64,000 nt of DNA, from contig CM056583.1 of the NCBI GenBank assembly GCA_029721435.1, positions 74,403,120 through 74,467,119 on the forward strand, in the 5' to 3' direction. Both the position numbers and the translations under genes were made by a program. Each line of letters begins with the position of its first letter. Position 1 is the stretch's first letter. Source of the stretch: Gymnothorax reevesii. Its lineage: Eukaryota; Chordata; Actinopteri; Anguilliformes; Muraenidae. Below, one piece after another: positions 44,250 through 56,609 of this stretch. A model generated the notes under the pieces. The model saw nothing but the letters and a program-made list of their open reading frames with translations. It searched no databases and was not told the DNA's origin.

Positions 44250-46200
44250 GGGAACATATTTATTTGTGCTGTATCAGCACACTAGGAAGGACAGCAGGCC
44301 AGATGGAATTTTCCCTCTTCTCCTAGATGAGTTTTCTGAGGAGCTCGAACCAGCCCGGTGCCCGTTATTCCAGCTTTCAGTAGACTCACATAGTCAGACT
44401 CACAACGTCAGTTGTCATGAAATCATTGGAATGCATTATGCTAGGAGAACTTGGCACACAGGTCCAACATCTCCTGATCCTGAACAATTTGTGTATAGGG
44501 ATGGGAAAAGCTCTGGGGATGCAATATTTCCCATCTTATACTGAAGCACTTGGAAAATACGAAAGTTTTCGCTATATTACTTTTTATGGATTTTAGCTCT
44601 GCATTTAATACAATTTTGCCTCAGACTCTTTTAACTAAGTTACAACAGATGGAGGTGAACCCCTACATGGTTAAATGGTATCAGGCCTTTCTTACAGATA
44701 GGACACAACAAGTGAAGGTTAATTCAACACTTTCGAACGCACGAACCATTAACACTGGAGCCCCCCAAGGCTGTGTCAGCTCGCCTCTCCGTTTTACACA
44801 GCAGAACCACTATACAAATAATTATATTATTAAGTTTTATGATGACACAGCCATTTTAAGTCTTTTAACAGAGGGTGGTGTCATGGTGTGAGACAAATAA
44901 TCTTGTCTTAAATGTTAGTAAGACCAAAGAAATTATTTTTGACCCTAGATCTGTTGGCAACCATAACTCATTTACAATCAAGGGAGAGGTAGGAGAGCAG
45001 GTCACCACTTATAAATATTTAGGCAGTAGCGGTTCTAGAACCGGGAATTGGGGGGGCTCAGACACGTCCCTTTATGATAACTAGTCCTGGTTAGTTCTCA
45101 ATCATTTTCCTGTACTGACGCGTTTTCCAATTATCGTAATTGGCAACTGAAGACACAGTTTCTCTCCATATGCAATGGAACAGCGATGAAATCATGGGCT
45201 AAATTCAGTACAGTGGCAGAACCAGAACTGAGAAATGTGACAAAACATCCATTTAAAACAGTTATTAGTCCTGACCTGTTCTTATTCATTTTCATGATTT
45301 ACAAAAGGGTCACTCCGAGAGCACTTCACACTTGACAGGTGCTGCTTGTTCTCCCCGATTACGTAAGAAGACAATCATTCATCTGGACGCGTATTTGCTG
45401 TATTCAAATTTGCATACCTGTCGACTCTCAAATAGCTTGAGCAGCACGCTGTCTATTTAACTACCCACTGCCACATTTTTTTTTTTAATCCACCCACGCG
45501 ATACCAAGAGTGAAAGGTGATATTTCATTGGAACACGGACCTGATCAATCAACGTGAGCACTGGCCTATTAATAAGTAAATTATTCTTCTATACTGAATT
45601 TTGCCCATGATTTCATCACTGTTCCATCGCATATGGAGAGAAACCGTGTCTTCAGTTGCCAATTACGATAATTGGAAAACGTGTCAGTAAAGGAAAATGA
45701 TTGAGAACTAGCCAGGACTAGTTGTCATAAAGGGACGTGTCTGCGCCCCCCCCAATTCCTGGTTCTAGAACCGACACTGTATTTAGGTGTAATGTTTGAT
45801 TCTCATTTAAAATGGGACAGACGTGTTGAGTTTATTTGCTCCAGGGTCAGCCAGCGCCTTAATTTCTTAAGAAGCTTACGGGTCTTTGGCACAGAAAAGG
45901 AAATCATGATCACTTTTTATCGTGCTGCAGTTGAATCCATGATCAGATATGGAATGAAGATATAGTATGGGAACCTGTCCATTAAACTTAAAGGCCAATT
46001 GTAAACCCATATTAAAAGGGATGGAAAAATAATGGGAATGCCACCTCCCTCCTCACCCTATTTGAGGAGAGAGTTAGAAAGCAAGGCCTAAAAATATTGA
46101 CCAGGTCCTTCATTGCGAGCATGAGCTGCTGCCTTTGGGCAGGAGATATTGGGTAGCAAATCATAAAACAAATAGATTCAAATTTTTTGTGGTCTCCTTA
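44250..46200 (+). pseudogene. CR1/L2/Rex1-like non-LTR retrotransposon, interrupted
   Basis: Reverse transcriptase blocks in order: DSRPDGIFPLLL near 44295, LFMDFSSAFNTI (44575), TGAPQGCVSSPL (44755), KFYDDTAILSLL (catalytic DD kept), NNLVLNVSKTKEI, then YKYLG. The last continues beyond an inserted hAT element as YLGVMFDSHLKWDRRVEF (45775 on), with LRVFGTEKEIMITFYRAA after it. There are frameshifts and deletions, for example between the APQGC and YDD blocks. Fish L2, Rex1 and CR1 copies share this order, so the exact clade is open. Confidence 0.85.
45024..45779. mobile_element. hAT-type non-autonomous element with long arms
   Basis: It inserts in the YKYLG codons of the LINE. An 8-bp target duplication TATTTAGG is perfect (45016-45023 and 45780-45787). 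Ends are CAGTAGCGGTTCTAGAACC and its inverse with CAGTGTCGG. The inverted arms run about 175 bp (to about 45200 and from about 45603), with high identity. The 8-bp duplication and CAGT(G) tips are hAT characters. No transposase is present in 756 bp. Confidence 0.93.
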
Positions 46201-46527
46201 TCCATCCACTTACTTAATAGTAAGAGGTAAAACTGGTGCAAAGTGGGAGGTTATGGGGGGGGGTTTACTGATAATCACTGTTGACTGTCTACTGAAAGGG
46301 CAGGTGCTTCTGTTAGGCAGTATGCAATACTGTGTTTTATTTGAATGCAAAATATTATGTATGTGACTGTGTGTAGCAGTATGTAAGGAGAGGTGTGTTG
46401 AGTGTGGGAACATATGGATGTTTGTGTGGGTGTGGGTTTGCATGTGAGAGTGGGTGGGACAGTTAAGGGATGAGGTATGTGTGTGAGTGTTGAGGTGTGG
46501 ATGTGAACTGTGTAGTATGAGAGTTGG

Positions 46528-47614
46528 GGGTAACTGTTGTGATTCCAGTGTTCTGTGCCGTTCTGCCAGAACACTGGTTGTGGTTTTACCAGTTTCTTGT
46601 GCCAGGTTTCATCATTCAGTCATCACTCATGCCATGGTTTTAACAGTTCTTGTGTCAGGATTTATATTTCACAGTTTTCCTGTTTATTGTTCGTGTTTTT
46701 TAGTTTTCCATGTTTTGTTTCTCGCCAGGTTCGGTCTGCCTAGCCAATCCGCCTCTCCAGTGTCTGTGTGGTCGTTTCCATGTTTTACTTCTCGCACTAC
46801 ATTCTGGAGCGGCTTACGGTTTCAAACTTCTTCCTGACGTTTCTTCCTTCAGGGCTTCCACGTCTTCATGCTTGTTAATTATTTCAATTTATTACTAACA
46901 ACCTACTAATCAGTCAGGTGGGTGTTTCCATCAGATAGGCACGTACTAACCATTACTAATGTAGACAGGGATTAAACTTGCATGCTTCCTACTTTCGCTA
47001 CATTCTTACCTGTGCTTTTCTATTATCTAATTTAACACTAACTGTTCATAGTATCTTACTGGGGTCTTATGCTGCAACACGCTCATTGTTCTTAATGAGC
47101 AAATACCAGCTCTTATTGTCTTGTCACGCCACAGGTGTTTTTCCTCTCTCGTCCTCGTAATCATGAAATCTTGTTTCTCCCTGTCACTCTACAGGTGCTC
47201 ATCATTGTCTCGTGATTGTTCCTGCTGTATCTGGGGAGAGGTTGGAGTTGGCTGACAGACAGTCTCATTTCATGCCATTCATTTCTAATTCCATTTCTTG
47301 TTCTTAGTCTTGCCTTGTGTTTTGAAGATTTCGTTTTTTATTTTCTTATGTGCCTTGTGCCATTTCATAGTTTGATTATTTTTGTTTATTGGTCACCTTC
47401 CCTAGAGTTTCTAGTGGCTTTTTATTTTTCCTGTTTTGTATTTTACTTTTTCAGCTCCGTGAAGTTTACCTTCGTTAGGTTTTTGCAACTCTTTCGGCCA
47501 AGTTTTTTGTTGGCCATCGTGCGTGTTTTATTTTTTTCAATAAATATTCAAACCAAGCCTTGCTGTCTCGTGCCTGGTGTCCATCTGGGTCTAGCAACAT
47601 TAATACAATTATGA
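46528..47614 (+). mobile_element. LTR-like sequence
   Basis: T-rich, transcribed-looking sequence beginning TGTTGTGATTCCAGTG and ending ACAATTATGACA, with CAATAAATATTC near 47540 as a polyadenylation signal. This composition and the 'GCCTTGCTGTCTCGTGCCTG' type end recall fish gypsy-like LTRs. The 132-codon frame at 47216 and others within it are low-complexity. Target duplication not identified. Confidence 0.45.
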
Positions 47615-47619
47615 CAAAT

Positions 47620-48780
47620 CAGTTGACTGACACTTCCAGCATCCGAATATAACAGCTTATTACCTGCATGCTGGAATTATTCCTGGACAGAAATTAACTA
47701 ACATCAGAGTAAATACCCAATAATGCCTGATAGCTGATGGTAACATGCCATTTCACCACAGCAGCAATACTTATCTGAGCTGTTTCTCCTCACATGTTGT
47801 GAAGGAAGCTTTTCAAAACTTCAGATTGAACTGTTCCTTAAATAGATTTAAACAATGTTTGAATATAAAATCGTACCCTTGGTCATGAGCTGGGTTATTC
47901 GGAGGTCAGATGGAGACACATGCAAAAGACAGAAGAGAAACTTCTTAAACATGCAAATATGTGCATTCTGTGTACACAGCCTTTGCATTATTCACATTTC
48001 CACACTTTTAATTCATTATATTTAGCAGGTTTACCTTGGGAAGATGGATTCACAAGTATGTCATAAGGTTATAACAATGGAATTGCTATCCAGTTATTTT
48101 CCAGGGAGAAAAACAGGGGACAAATGCTACACCAGACGCTTCCAGCACATTTGAGTATAATGGCTAATTATCCTTGTGTCCCCCACTCTGTGGCAGCACT
48201 GAGAGATTAGGCACAACGCAGATGTCACTGATGTAAGCCATTCTCAAAATAAAAGTGACTTTATGGGTATTAGGCAGATAATGTCTTTATAGGGGTCTGT
48301 TGCAAGACTCTTCAGTGTGATCCAGCTCAGCTGCAACTGGATTTTCATTTTTTGAAGGAGGATAGCAAGGAAAACGGCTGCATTAAGTCATTTGGAAATG
48401 GTAAGTCCTGAAAATAAACGGTGCTTTCAGAAAATGACAAACTGACTGGGACAAACTGAGGGTCAGTGACATTTCAAGCACTAATGCATTAAAACCAAAT
48501 GACACAAAATGCATCAGAAAACACTCCCTCATTCTCTTGAAATGACTTTGATTACAGTTGAAAATAAACACACCCATGAAAGTCTGTTGAATGAAAATAT
48601 TGATTTAAATTAACTATTATTATTTGCAGAATAATAGGAAAGGAGTGCAACAGAGCAATATTTTCAGCTACTGACCTGCCATTAAATTGCACTGTTTTTG
48701 TTACACTGTCATTTTTGTTATACAGCTTGATTCATTGTTTCTTTCTTTTGTGTCTCTCGATCTTCCAGTGATTTTCAACA
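47620..48780. other. Intronic sequence, nothing recognised
   Basis: No transposon ends or exons seen. Part of it (about 48100-48350) has complex sequence of conserved-element appearance, unverified. Confidence 0.3.
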
Positions 48781-48796
48781 ACGGTTTTCCATAGGC

Positions 48797-49051
48797 CAGT
48801 GGCTCTCAAACTGGGGGGTGTCGGGGTCACAGCCACTATAGGGGGGCAGGGATGTTGAGTACATATAGTTGCTGAATATCATTCATGTGGAGACACAAAC
48901 AAAAGGGCTCAAATGCTGGAAAGATTTTACTCAAGTAAATCTTTGTGTACCTCAATTGCTCAGATTGTTAACGACGGCTTAAAATGAAATCTGCTCGAGC
49001 CAGGTAGGGGGCATGAAGTTTTTTTGACAGAAAAAAATTTGAGAACCACTA
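48797..49051. mobile_element. hAT-type MITE
   Basis: The ends CAGTGGCTCTCAAACTGGGG and TTTGAGAACCACT(A) are inverted copies of a common hAT terminus. Flanks CCATAGGC (48789-48796) and CCATTTGC (49052-49059) could be a decayed 8-bp duplication. The 255-bp body is noncoding. Confidence 0.85.
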
Positions 49052-49059
49052 CCATTTGC

Positions 49060-50870
49060 TATTCAAAATTGTAAGTAAAAGAAAAAAAATAAAAAACCAT
49101 GAAGGGAATCATTGGCAGCATTTAATTGTATGTTTTCCATATGGATCTGGTGTTCAAACTCCATATAAAACTGTCCTTTGCACTTCTATTAAAAAAATGA
49201 GTGGCCTTATTTGTATACTCAATAAATTATTAAAATGATTAATAAAAGCTCCCTTTTATCTCCATCGAAAATCTCCACTTTTAATCTCAATTTACGAACA
49301 ATGAACATTATTTTCAAAATTATTTGCAATTCTATTCACACACAGCTTAGGGAGAGGAACACACTGGACAAAGTGACTTCAGATAAACTCAACATTTATT
49401 TAACACTGGGAAATGTGCAAAGTGATATTACTCCTCATATTAAAACTCATTTAAGATATCTGAAAAGCCTTTACAGCGCAATAATAAAAAGGTACAGCGG
49501 ACAGATATGCTTCACGGTAAAGTATCCCATAAACCCGACCCTGAGGCCCTGATCCCAATAAGTGTTTCTGTCTTTGGCAGAGAGATCCTCACTGCTTAAA
49601 AAATTAGTAATTATTTCAGTATATTTTCATTTGAAATGTCCAAAGCCATGATTATTTGTATCTGAACAAGAGAGGTTTGAAAAGATATGACAGAATCGTT
49701 ACATTGGCCTATAGAATAGTTCTTAAATAACTGCTAATATAATATATAAAGAGTTGACAATAGTAAGAATGTCACCTATTTGATCTTGTAGTGCTGTTTT
49801 TAAACTGACAAGATATTTATTGTAGTATCTAACTTACCTTTCAGCACCACTGTCAAATTAAAACAAACGGAAACACAAGATTGAGCACTTTGAACAGTTA
49901 GTCATTAAAACTTGAACTCAGCGACACTTAGGCTGATTAGCCAACACCAAAGCCCTACAATCATGCTCATATTTGCTTGGCTGTCCTGCAATTATTGATT
50001 TCTGCCGATGTCACTCCAAAATCTGTTTCATATTAACAACCCCTATATTATGTAACTTCTATGAATCCCTTGATGGTTGCTACAGTGTAAGGCACTGGAG
50101 CACAATAACCAGTGAAAAGGTTGATACTATCTCAAAAGCATACTGTAAAGAAGCATTACCTCTGTATATGCTGTACATTGTGCTGCCAATTTTTTTGCAC
50201 AAATTTTGTTTGCATACAATCATACTCCTCTATACACGGATACTCATTTAATGTGCACCTTTGCGACTTTAAAAAAAAAACAATAAACTCTTTTTATCGT
50301 GAGGACACCTGGCACACCATGCTGTTTAACCACATTAAGTTTTGTCAACACAGAGACCTTTTTTAATGTTTTACATTCCTCGCATGCCATGCTTATGTGG
50401 GCTCAAAATCATAAAGACTTTTATCTCATAAATAATTAAAAATCAGTGTGATACAATCCATGAGATAAAGGTCTAGTATCACACATGTGATACAGCTTTC
50501 TCGCGTTGCGACTGGTCAGATTCTGTTCGTTGACAAATGTCAACTAATATGTTTGCAAAGGTAACTTTACCAATTCTGCCGGTAACCATTCACTATCGCT
50601 GGCGTCAACTTCTAGTTGACAGTTTATTCAAGTCAATGGGATGAATAATACTTCAGCTAGCATGCTAGCGCTTTTGGCCAGTAAAGTAATAAGCAGAAAA
50701 TATCTGGAGGCTTCAAACTGAAGTTCACATCCAACCACAGCAGTATACACTACTAATCATTTATGACACTGACACCTGAACACATTCGGCATACATCTTA
50801 CCCACCTGCTTTGAATGTAGTAGAGTATAAGAATGTATTTCAGATTCAAGATTGTGTTCTGCAATAATGC
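49060..50870. other. Intronic sequence, nothing recognised
   Basis: AT-rich. Open frames up to about 105 codons on the plus strand (49235-49552) have no domain signature and AT-driven composition. They are considered chance. Confidence 0.4.
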
Positions 50871-50874
50871 AACC

Positions 50875-52030
50875 ACAACTTTGAAAAAGTTGGGACAGCA
50901 TGGAAAAAACACTTAGAAACAGAATGTAAAAAAAAAAGTTACTTTGAGTTTTATTTCATTGCAGGCAGTATAACGATAAGATCTTTAATGTTTCATCAGA
51001 TCAAGTTAATTTTATTTGCAAATGTACATCACCTTTTGCCATCTAAGGTAGCAAACACATTCTAAAAGCAGTTGGGCAGGTGAAATTTAGAGCCAGTAAT
51101 GAGGTAAAAATTTGAATTATTTCAAAATTTCAAAGTTATTTCAAACAGCTGATGTCAGCCGGAGATTATAATCAAGATTAAGGGCTAAAACAGCATCCAG
51201 GAGAGGTCGAGTGCATCAGAAGCACTGATGGGACAGGGTTTGCCAATTTGCATAAAAATGCACGAGAAAGTCATCAAAAGGTTTAAAAACAATACTCTTC
51301 AAAAAAAGATAGGAAGGGATTTGGATATATCACCTTTGATGGTGCATAACATAATGAAAAGATTCAATGAAGCTGGGGGAATTTCTGTGCCTAAAGGTCA
51401 AGGGCACAAGGCCAAGCAAATCTGCGATTTGTTATGGTTCTGCCTTTTGTGTGTTGTCTTTGTGCTTATTTGTGCTTGTGTTTTACTTTCATTTTATTTT
51501 TCAGCTTTCTTTCTGCCGTCTGATGATCGATTCCCTCTCTGCCAATCTCCAGTGATGTTGTGTGACAGCCTTCAGTTGCCTGCGCCTCGTTGTCCAATCA
51601 CATTTCCTCTTTCGGTTTCGGCTGCGGTATTTCATTCATTGTTTCTACCTGTGCTTAATTCTGGGTCTCGTTAAACTCTGAGTGAATGCGTTCTCTGATA
51701 GGATATTACTAACCCGTACTGACCAGCGCTCATTTGAGGGTGATTGTAAATATTTTGTCACGTAGTATTAACCTTTATTGACTCATTAGCGATTGCGTGT
51801 GTTTCTAGCTTTAGTAATTCCTGCCTAAGCTTTCCCTGATTAACTGCGTTTAAAGCTGTGCTTTCCTTTGCTTCTCTCTTGGTGCTTTTTACTCGTCACT
51901 TTTACTGTGTCCCTTTAGTACTGAAAGGGTTAAAGCACAGAAAATAACAACCTTAATGCACTGTAAAGCCCAGCATGAAACCCACTACAAAGATGGAGTC
52001 CAGATAATGGAAGTATTATTCTATACTGAG
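50875..52030 (+). pseudogene. Tc1-like remnant interrupted by an LTR-like piece
   Basis: The left end AAAAAGTTGGGACAGCATGG is typical of a fish Tc1-like family. The plus-strand frame at 51249 encodes a helix-turn-helix start (MHEKVIKRFKNNTLQKKIG, then DISPLMVHNIMKRFNEAG). After 51425 the sequence changes to T-rich LTR-like DNA. Transposon-like sequence seems to resume near 51935 (AAAGCACAGAAAATAACAAC). The catalytic domain is absent. Confidence 0.65.
51430..51925 (+). mobile_element. Partial LTR-like insertion
   Basis: TGTTATGGTTCTGCCTTTTG begins a T/C-rich stretch similar in style to the 46.5-47.6 kb sequence. No clear terminal CA or flanking duplication could be set. It interrupts a Tc1 fragment. 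Confidence 0.4.
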
Positions 52031-52474
52031 ACACATAGGAGGCAGGGGAGCAGTTTGTCCTGAGGAGTGATCGTTAGCACTAAGGCAACGATTGGATGCA
52101 AATGCATTTGGATCACTCTAGTACGTTATCTGACATAGTATCACAGTCACATGATTACTGAAGTCAACAGACAGTTTGAACAAAAGCCCATAAGTTATCT
52201 GTCCTACCCTCGCAGGCAAGACAATTAATAAGAAAACGTGCAGGAAAAAAAACAGGGATGTTCTTGAGCTATTGCCTTTCAAATACAACTTGCTGGGTTA
52301 TTATTGTCTGTACATCAGCATTACATGAAATATGAGGTTCTTTATGGAGAGATATCACAAATGGTCACTTTTAAAATGATCAATATCAATATCAAAACTG
52401 AAATTAGGTTAGCTCAGTTTGGCAAGAAGAGATCTCTTCATCAGTGGGCTGTCATACATTCCAATTATACTTAT

Positions 52475-54335
52475 TAGGAGCCATTGTTTGTAAGGTTCAG
52501 GCAGGTGGTGATAGTCACCTTCTTCAAATTTGCTGAAAATTTGGTGGTTTTATGTCCCTGCCCTAACTATAAAATTCTCTAAGTCTTTTGGCCCTACCTG
52601 CTCCGGTTTGGGTTTTAGGTGTCAATCAGGTGCAAGTCGAAATAGGGTGTAAAATTTGAATTTTGGGTTGCTCTTAGTCACTGCGCGAGCTTCATCCCAA
52701 AGTAAAAGTTGGAAAATTGAATTATAAGGGCGGGATGGTCAGTGGAAAGAGTGATTTTCGACCTGGGATCTTCTTCGCGCAACTTATCGGGGGCTCTCCA
52801 ATATGGCCGCAATCCATTTTCGTCACTAGTTTGCACCCCTTATACTCTGTGCGCGATCATTGCCCCAGAACTTTTATAGCTGCACCACGCTGGTATGTAG
52901 TTAGACTATTAGAGGTGAGAAAAAGTTGGAATGGTGTATGCGCACACCAACAGGTGGCGCCGAACATGGCAAAATGGTAAAAATTTGGCATATTTCAGCT
53001 CCACCTGGAGGCATGCACGGTCGATTGACAGGGCAATGGTTTGATGCATGATGAAGTATAGAGGTCACCCTTTTGGTTTATGAAAGCCATTTCTTTCATA
53101 AGAACTACTGCCCATAATTGGAGGTGCTTTACTAACAGATGTACTGGTACACGCGCAAAGCAACAGTTGAAATGCGCAGTAAAAATCCCAAGGAAATACT
53201 TTTGCAGAAGATATCCTTCACCCTTAAACTTGCAGTTATGGCATAGAGAACAATGGAATCAGGACTGCGCAAATCAATACAAGGGATGCTAAAATGCTAC
53301 TTCCGTGGAACATGAAGAGTTAAATGGAGCATACAAGCTTCTTGTTCGTCTGTAAAATTTTGTTCTGAACCACTTAAAAATAGGTACAAATACAATAAAA
53401 TGGAACACAAGAAATCAAATATTATCCAGAACACAGAACAAGTTCAAACTCACAGTTATATGTAGGGATTGCAACGCAGCTGATTATATGAATATGTGAT
53501 ACAATCAGTCGCTGGATGGCGCTGCAACTTTATGAGCACTTCTTCTGTGATCTCAAAGGGAACATCAAGAACCAATCATGAGAAATTTTGAGCGGATATT
53601 GCTTTACATGTGTACCATTACATCTGTTAGTAAAGCGCCACCTATTATCGAAAGTAGTAGTTACCCCATGAAAGGGCTGTCATAAAGTAAAAGGGTGATC
53701 TCCATACTTCATTCTGCAACAAATCTTCGCCCTGTCGGTCAACCGCGCACACCACCAGGTGGCGCTGAAATACGTCAAATTTTACCATTTCGCCATGTTC
53801 GGCACCACCTATTGGTGTACGCATACACTATCCCCACTTTTTTCACTTGTAATGGCAAGTCTAACTGCATACCAATGTGGTGCAGTGGTAAAAGTTCTGG
53901 GGCAATGATCGCGCACAATATAAGTATATTGCACAAGTTTAATGTGTGCAACTAGTGACGAAAATGAATTGCGGCCATATTGGAGCACCCCCTATGTGTT
54001 GCGCGAAGAAGATCCCAGGCTGAAAATCACTCTTTCCACTGACCATCCCCCCTATAATTCAATTTTCCAACTTTTACAATGGGATAAAGTTCACGCAGTG
54101 ATTAATACCAACCCCAAAATCAAATTTTGATAATTTGCCAGTTTAGGCCCTATTTCAGGTTGCACTTGATTGACCCCTAAAACTCAAACTGGAGCAGGTA
54201 GGGCCAAAAAATTTTGAGAATTTTCTAGTTAGGGTAGGGACATGAAACTACTAAAGTTTCAGCAAAATTGAAGAAGGCGACTATCACCACCTGCCTGAAC
54301 CTGCCTGAACTTTACAGACAAAGGCTCTAAGCATG
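52475..54335. mobile_element. Giant foldback element, arms about 0.65 kb
   Basis: The left arm (about 52475-53145) reappears inverted at about 53610-54335, with a spacer of about 0.45 kb. Matching pairs include GGTTCAGGCAGGTGGTGATA / CACCACCTGCCTGAACC, GGGCGGGATGGTCAGTGGAA / CACTGACCATCCCCCCT, CTCCAATATGGCCGCAATCC / GCGGCCATATTGGAG and TTTACTAACAGATGTA / TACATCTGTTAGTAAA. The right arm has a small tandem CTGCCTGAAC duplication. Arms differ by scattered substitutions and short indels. Frames on both arms (52717-52980, 53695-53955, 53942-54130) are mirror images without a domain. No transposase is visible. Confidence 0.9.
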
Positions 54336-54539
54336 TTTCTTTTACGTTTGCATGAGGCACTCGCAGATAGGGAGTTGCATAAAATTTAAAATATTTTCAT
54401 TTGACTATTTTTAAGCAACTAGACAGCAAGTTAACATTCATGCTGGTAACCCAAATAAGTCATGTGATCTCGCATCATGTGTAGTCTAATTTTTATAACG
54501 CGATACCAAAACCCTTCTGGGTAATTTCCAGTTTTCAGC

Positions 54540-54540
<1 letters not shown>

Positions 54541-54616
<76 letters not shown>
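54541..54616 (+). repeat. (CAGA)n(TAGA)n compound microsatellite
   Basis: About nine CAGA units pass directly into about ten TAGA units. Confidence 0.98.
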
Positions 54617-54619
54617 GCA

Positions 54620-56175
54620 GTGTACCTAGCCCAAGCATTAACAATCATTTCATGTTATTTGTTTATTTGACTCAGATGTATTAGTATTACCCATCCTCCT
54701 GTCACTCCCCCTTTTTTGGGTCCTCCCCTCAATAATTTGTTAATAAAAATAAAGTTGACCTTCTGGGGGGGGAGGAAAAAAAAAATCAGCCAGACAACTG
54801 GGAGGCTTGTAACCAATTACTTCAATTACTTGAAATTATAAAATCTCATGGATCTCATGTAAACAAAAAGAAAAATGGCTATACAGTATTATCCTATTTC
54901 CTTCGATCATTACTTTTTAAGGTCGGATTACTTTTTTGCTTCACGTACACTGTAAGTGTTTGGGAAATGTAAAAAAAAAAAAAATGTCTTTAGGGCTTCC
55001 ACTGGTCACAACAGAAAACAGTTGTTTGTTTTCCCAAGCAAAATGAAAGCCAACGAAACCAGAAAATACTATGCTGCATGGATAAGAATAGTCTTTGTAT
55101 TTCTATCTGTGATAAAGTAGTATTTCAGCGCCTCCCTGCATGTAGTCATCTTTTTCCCTCTAGCAACTAGGAAGCATTCGTCAAACCTAGTGGCTTGTGA
55201 CTAATTTCAGGACCAATCTCAAACCCATCAGAGAAGGCACATCGCACTGTTTGTTATTATCATTTTCTTTGCATTCTTCAACTGGATCTTGCAACCTATA
55301 ATTGTCAGATTCCAATTTGAAACAGGCCCATAAATTACCCAGTTCTTGGAGGAAATTTTCGCTGGCATTGCGCAGCAGTCCACACTGCTCATAAACATAT
55401 CACATGCCTGAGGATGAATGTTTCAGAATTACAATATAAACCTGCTTGTCTTCATTTATTTGCCTACTTCCATGGTGACACGGAAGAGTCTGCAGAGTCT
55501 TCAGGGCATGGGCAGTTGGAGCCCTAAACCTTGTCAGTGAGCCCGTAAATACTTGCTTTGTAATGAAAAATGCGCAGAGCCTTCGATGCCCCTCTGAGTT
55601 TTCCCGATAACAATGACTTTCTAAACTCAACATCTGAAAGGCCAAAAATCAAGAAATTCTCTGTGAACTCCTCTTAATGTCACAGAATCATAAAAATTGC
55701 TAAATGTGTGACGAGAGTCATGCTCAAAATAAGAGGAAAAAAAATTTTAAACTTACTTTAAACTTATTAAAATTTTAACTAATTAAATTAAAAAAAATTT
55801 TAAACTTATGTTTTTATGACTTGTTTATCTTGTACAAAAATCAGAATTGCTTTCAAATGCTAAATAATTGCTGCTAATACTGATGAAATTAAACCTTGGT
55901 ATTTCTCACCTGACTAACTTAGATGTTTTAAATGACAGCTGAAAAGGATGAATTGAGCCAATACACAGATCCCAAAGCAATACTAGGTGCGTAGGGTCTG
56001 TGGGGAAAATGGACTCACTTCTGGCTCTGAGTTCACAGTCCTGTTAACCCGTATCTGCAGGCCCCAAACACTGAGGAATAAGGAAATTAATGGAAGATGA
56101 AGTAGACAGAAAATCCATATGTAGATTTGTTGAGTTTAACCTCTCTGACCTGGCAGGGTGTTCAATCTGTCAGCT
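54620..56175. other. Intronic sequence, nothing recognised
   Basis: AT-rich DNA with A runs (54970, 54778). No element ends or coding region recognised. Confidence 0.4.
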
Positions 56176-56181
56176 GAGCCC

Positions 56182-56191
56182 GACACACACA

Positions 56192-56255
<64 letters not shown>
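56182..56255 (+). repeat. (CA)n microsatellite
   Basis: About 36 CA units with one AAA interruption near 56193. Confidence 0.98.
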
Positions 56256-56259
<4 letters not shown>

Positions 56260-56319
56260 GGCTCGATAAAGAAAATGCATTCTCAGAATTCTGAATCCAT
56301 CCTATGTGGCCCTGTCAAG

Positions 56320-56600
56320 AGAAGGATGAAATGAAAAAAATTTTTGCATGTGTAAAAAAAAAAAAAAAAAAAAAGAAATATGCCCACTTGGCCAATCACA
56401 ACATGGGCAAAATCGAACTTGGCCTCGATTTTCATTCCATATGCACGCATATAAAATATGAAAAGGATCCGTTACAAACTGAGGGCACTAGAGTGCTGAA
56501 AGGAAAAAAGTTTATGGACGCACGGACGGACGCACAGAAGCACGACAGTCCACCACGAATGGCTGTAGCGCTGTTCGTTGGTGATCATTCTGCTTGAGTT
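56320..56600 (+). repeat. HINE-like interspersed repeat fragment
   Basis: After a 22-bp A run (56353-56374) the sequence carries GGACGCACGGACGGACGCAC (from 56516), the hallmark of the same class of fish repeat as at 17.6 kb, with a GCATATAAAATATGAAAAGG region before it. Limits approximate. Confidence 0.45.
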
Positions 56601-56609
56601 GAGACAGAG

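Noticed and set aside
47216..47614. 132-codon Phe/Leu-rich frame that could look like a membrane protein
   Set aside because: The hydrophobicity comes from T-rich LTR-like DNA. No conserved pattern and no gene context.
49235..49552. 105-codon plus-strand frame
   Set aside because: AT-driven composition, with no domain, splice context or repeat family.
52717..52980. Open frame in the foldback arm, with mirror frames at 53695-53955 and 53942-54130
   Set aside because: They exist in opposite arms by symmetry and carry no domain. Coding is unlikely.
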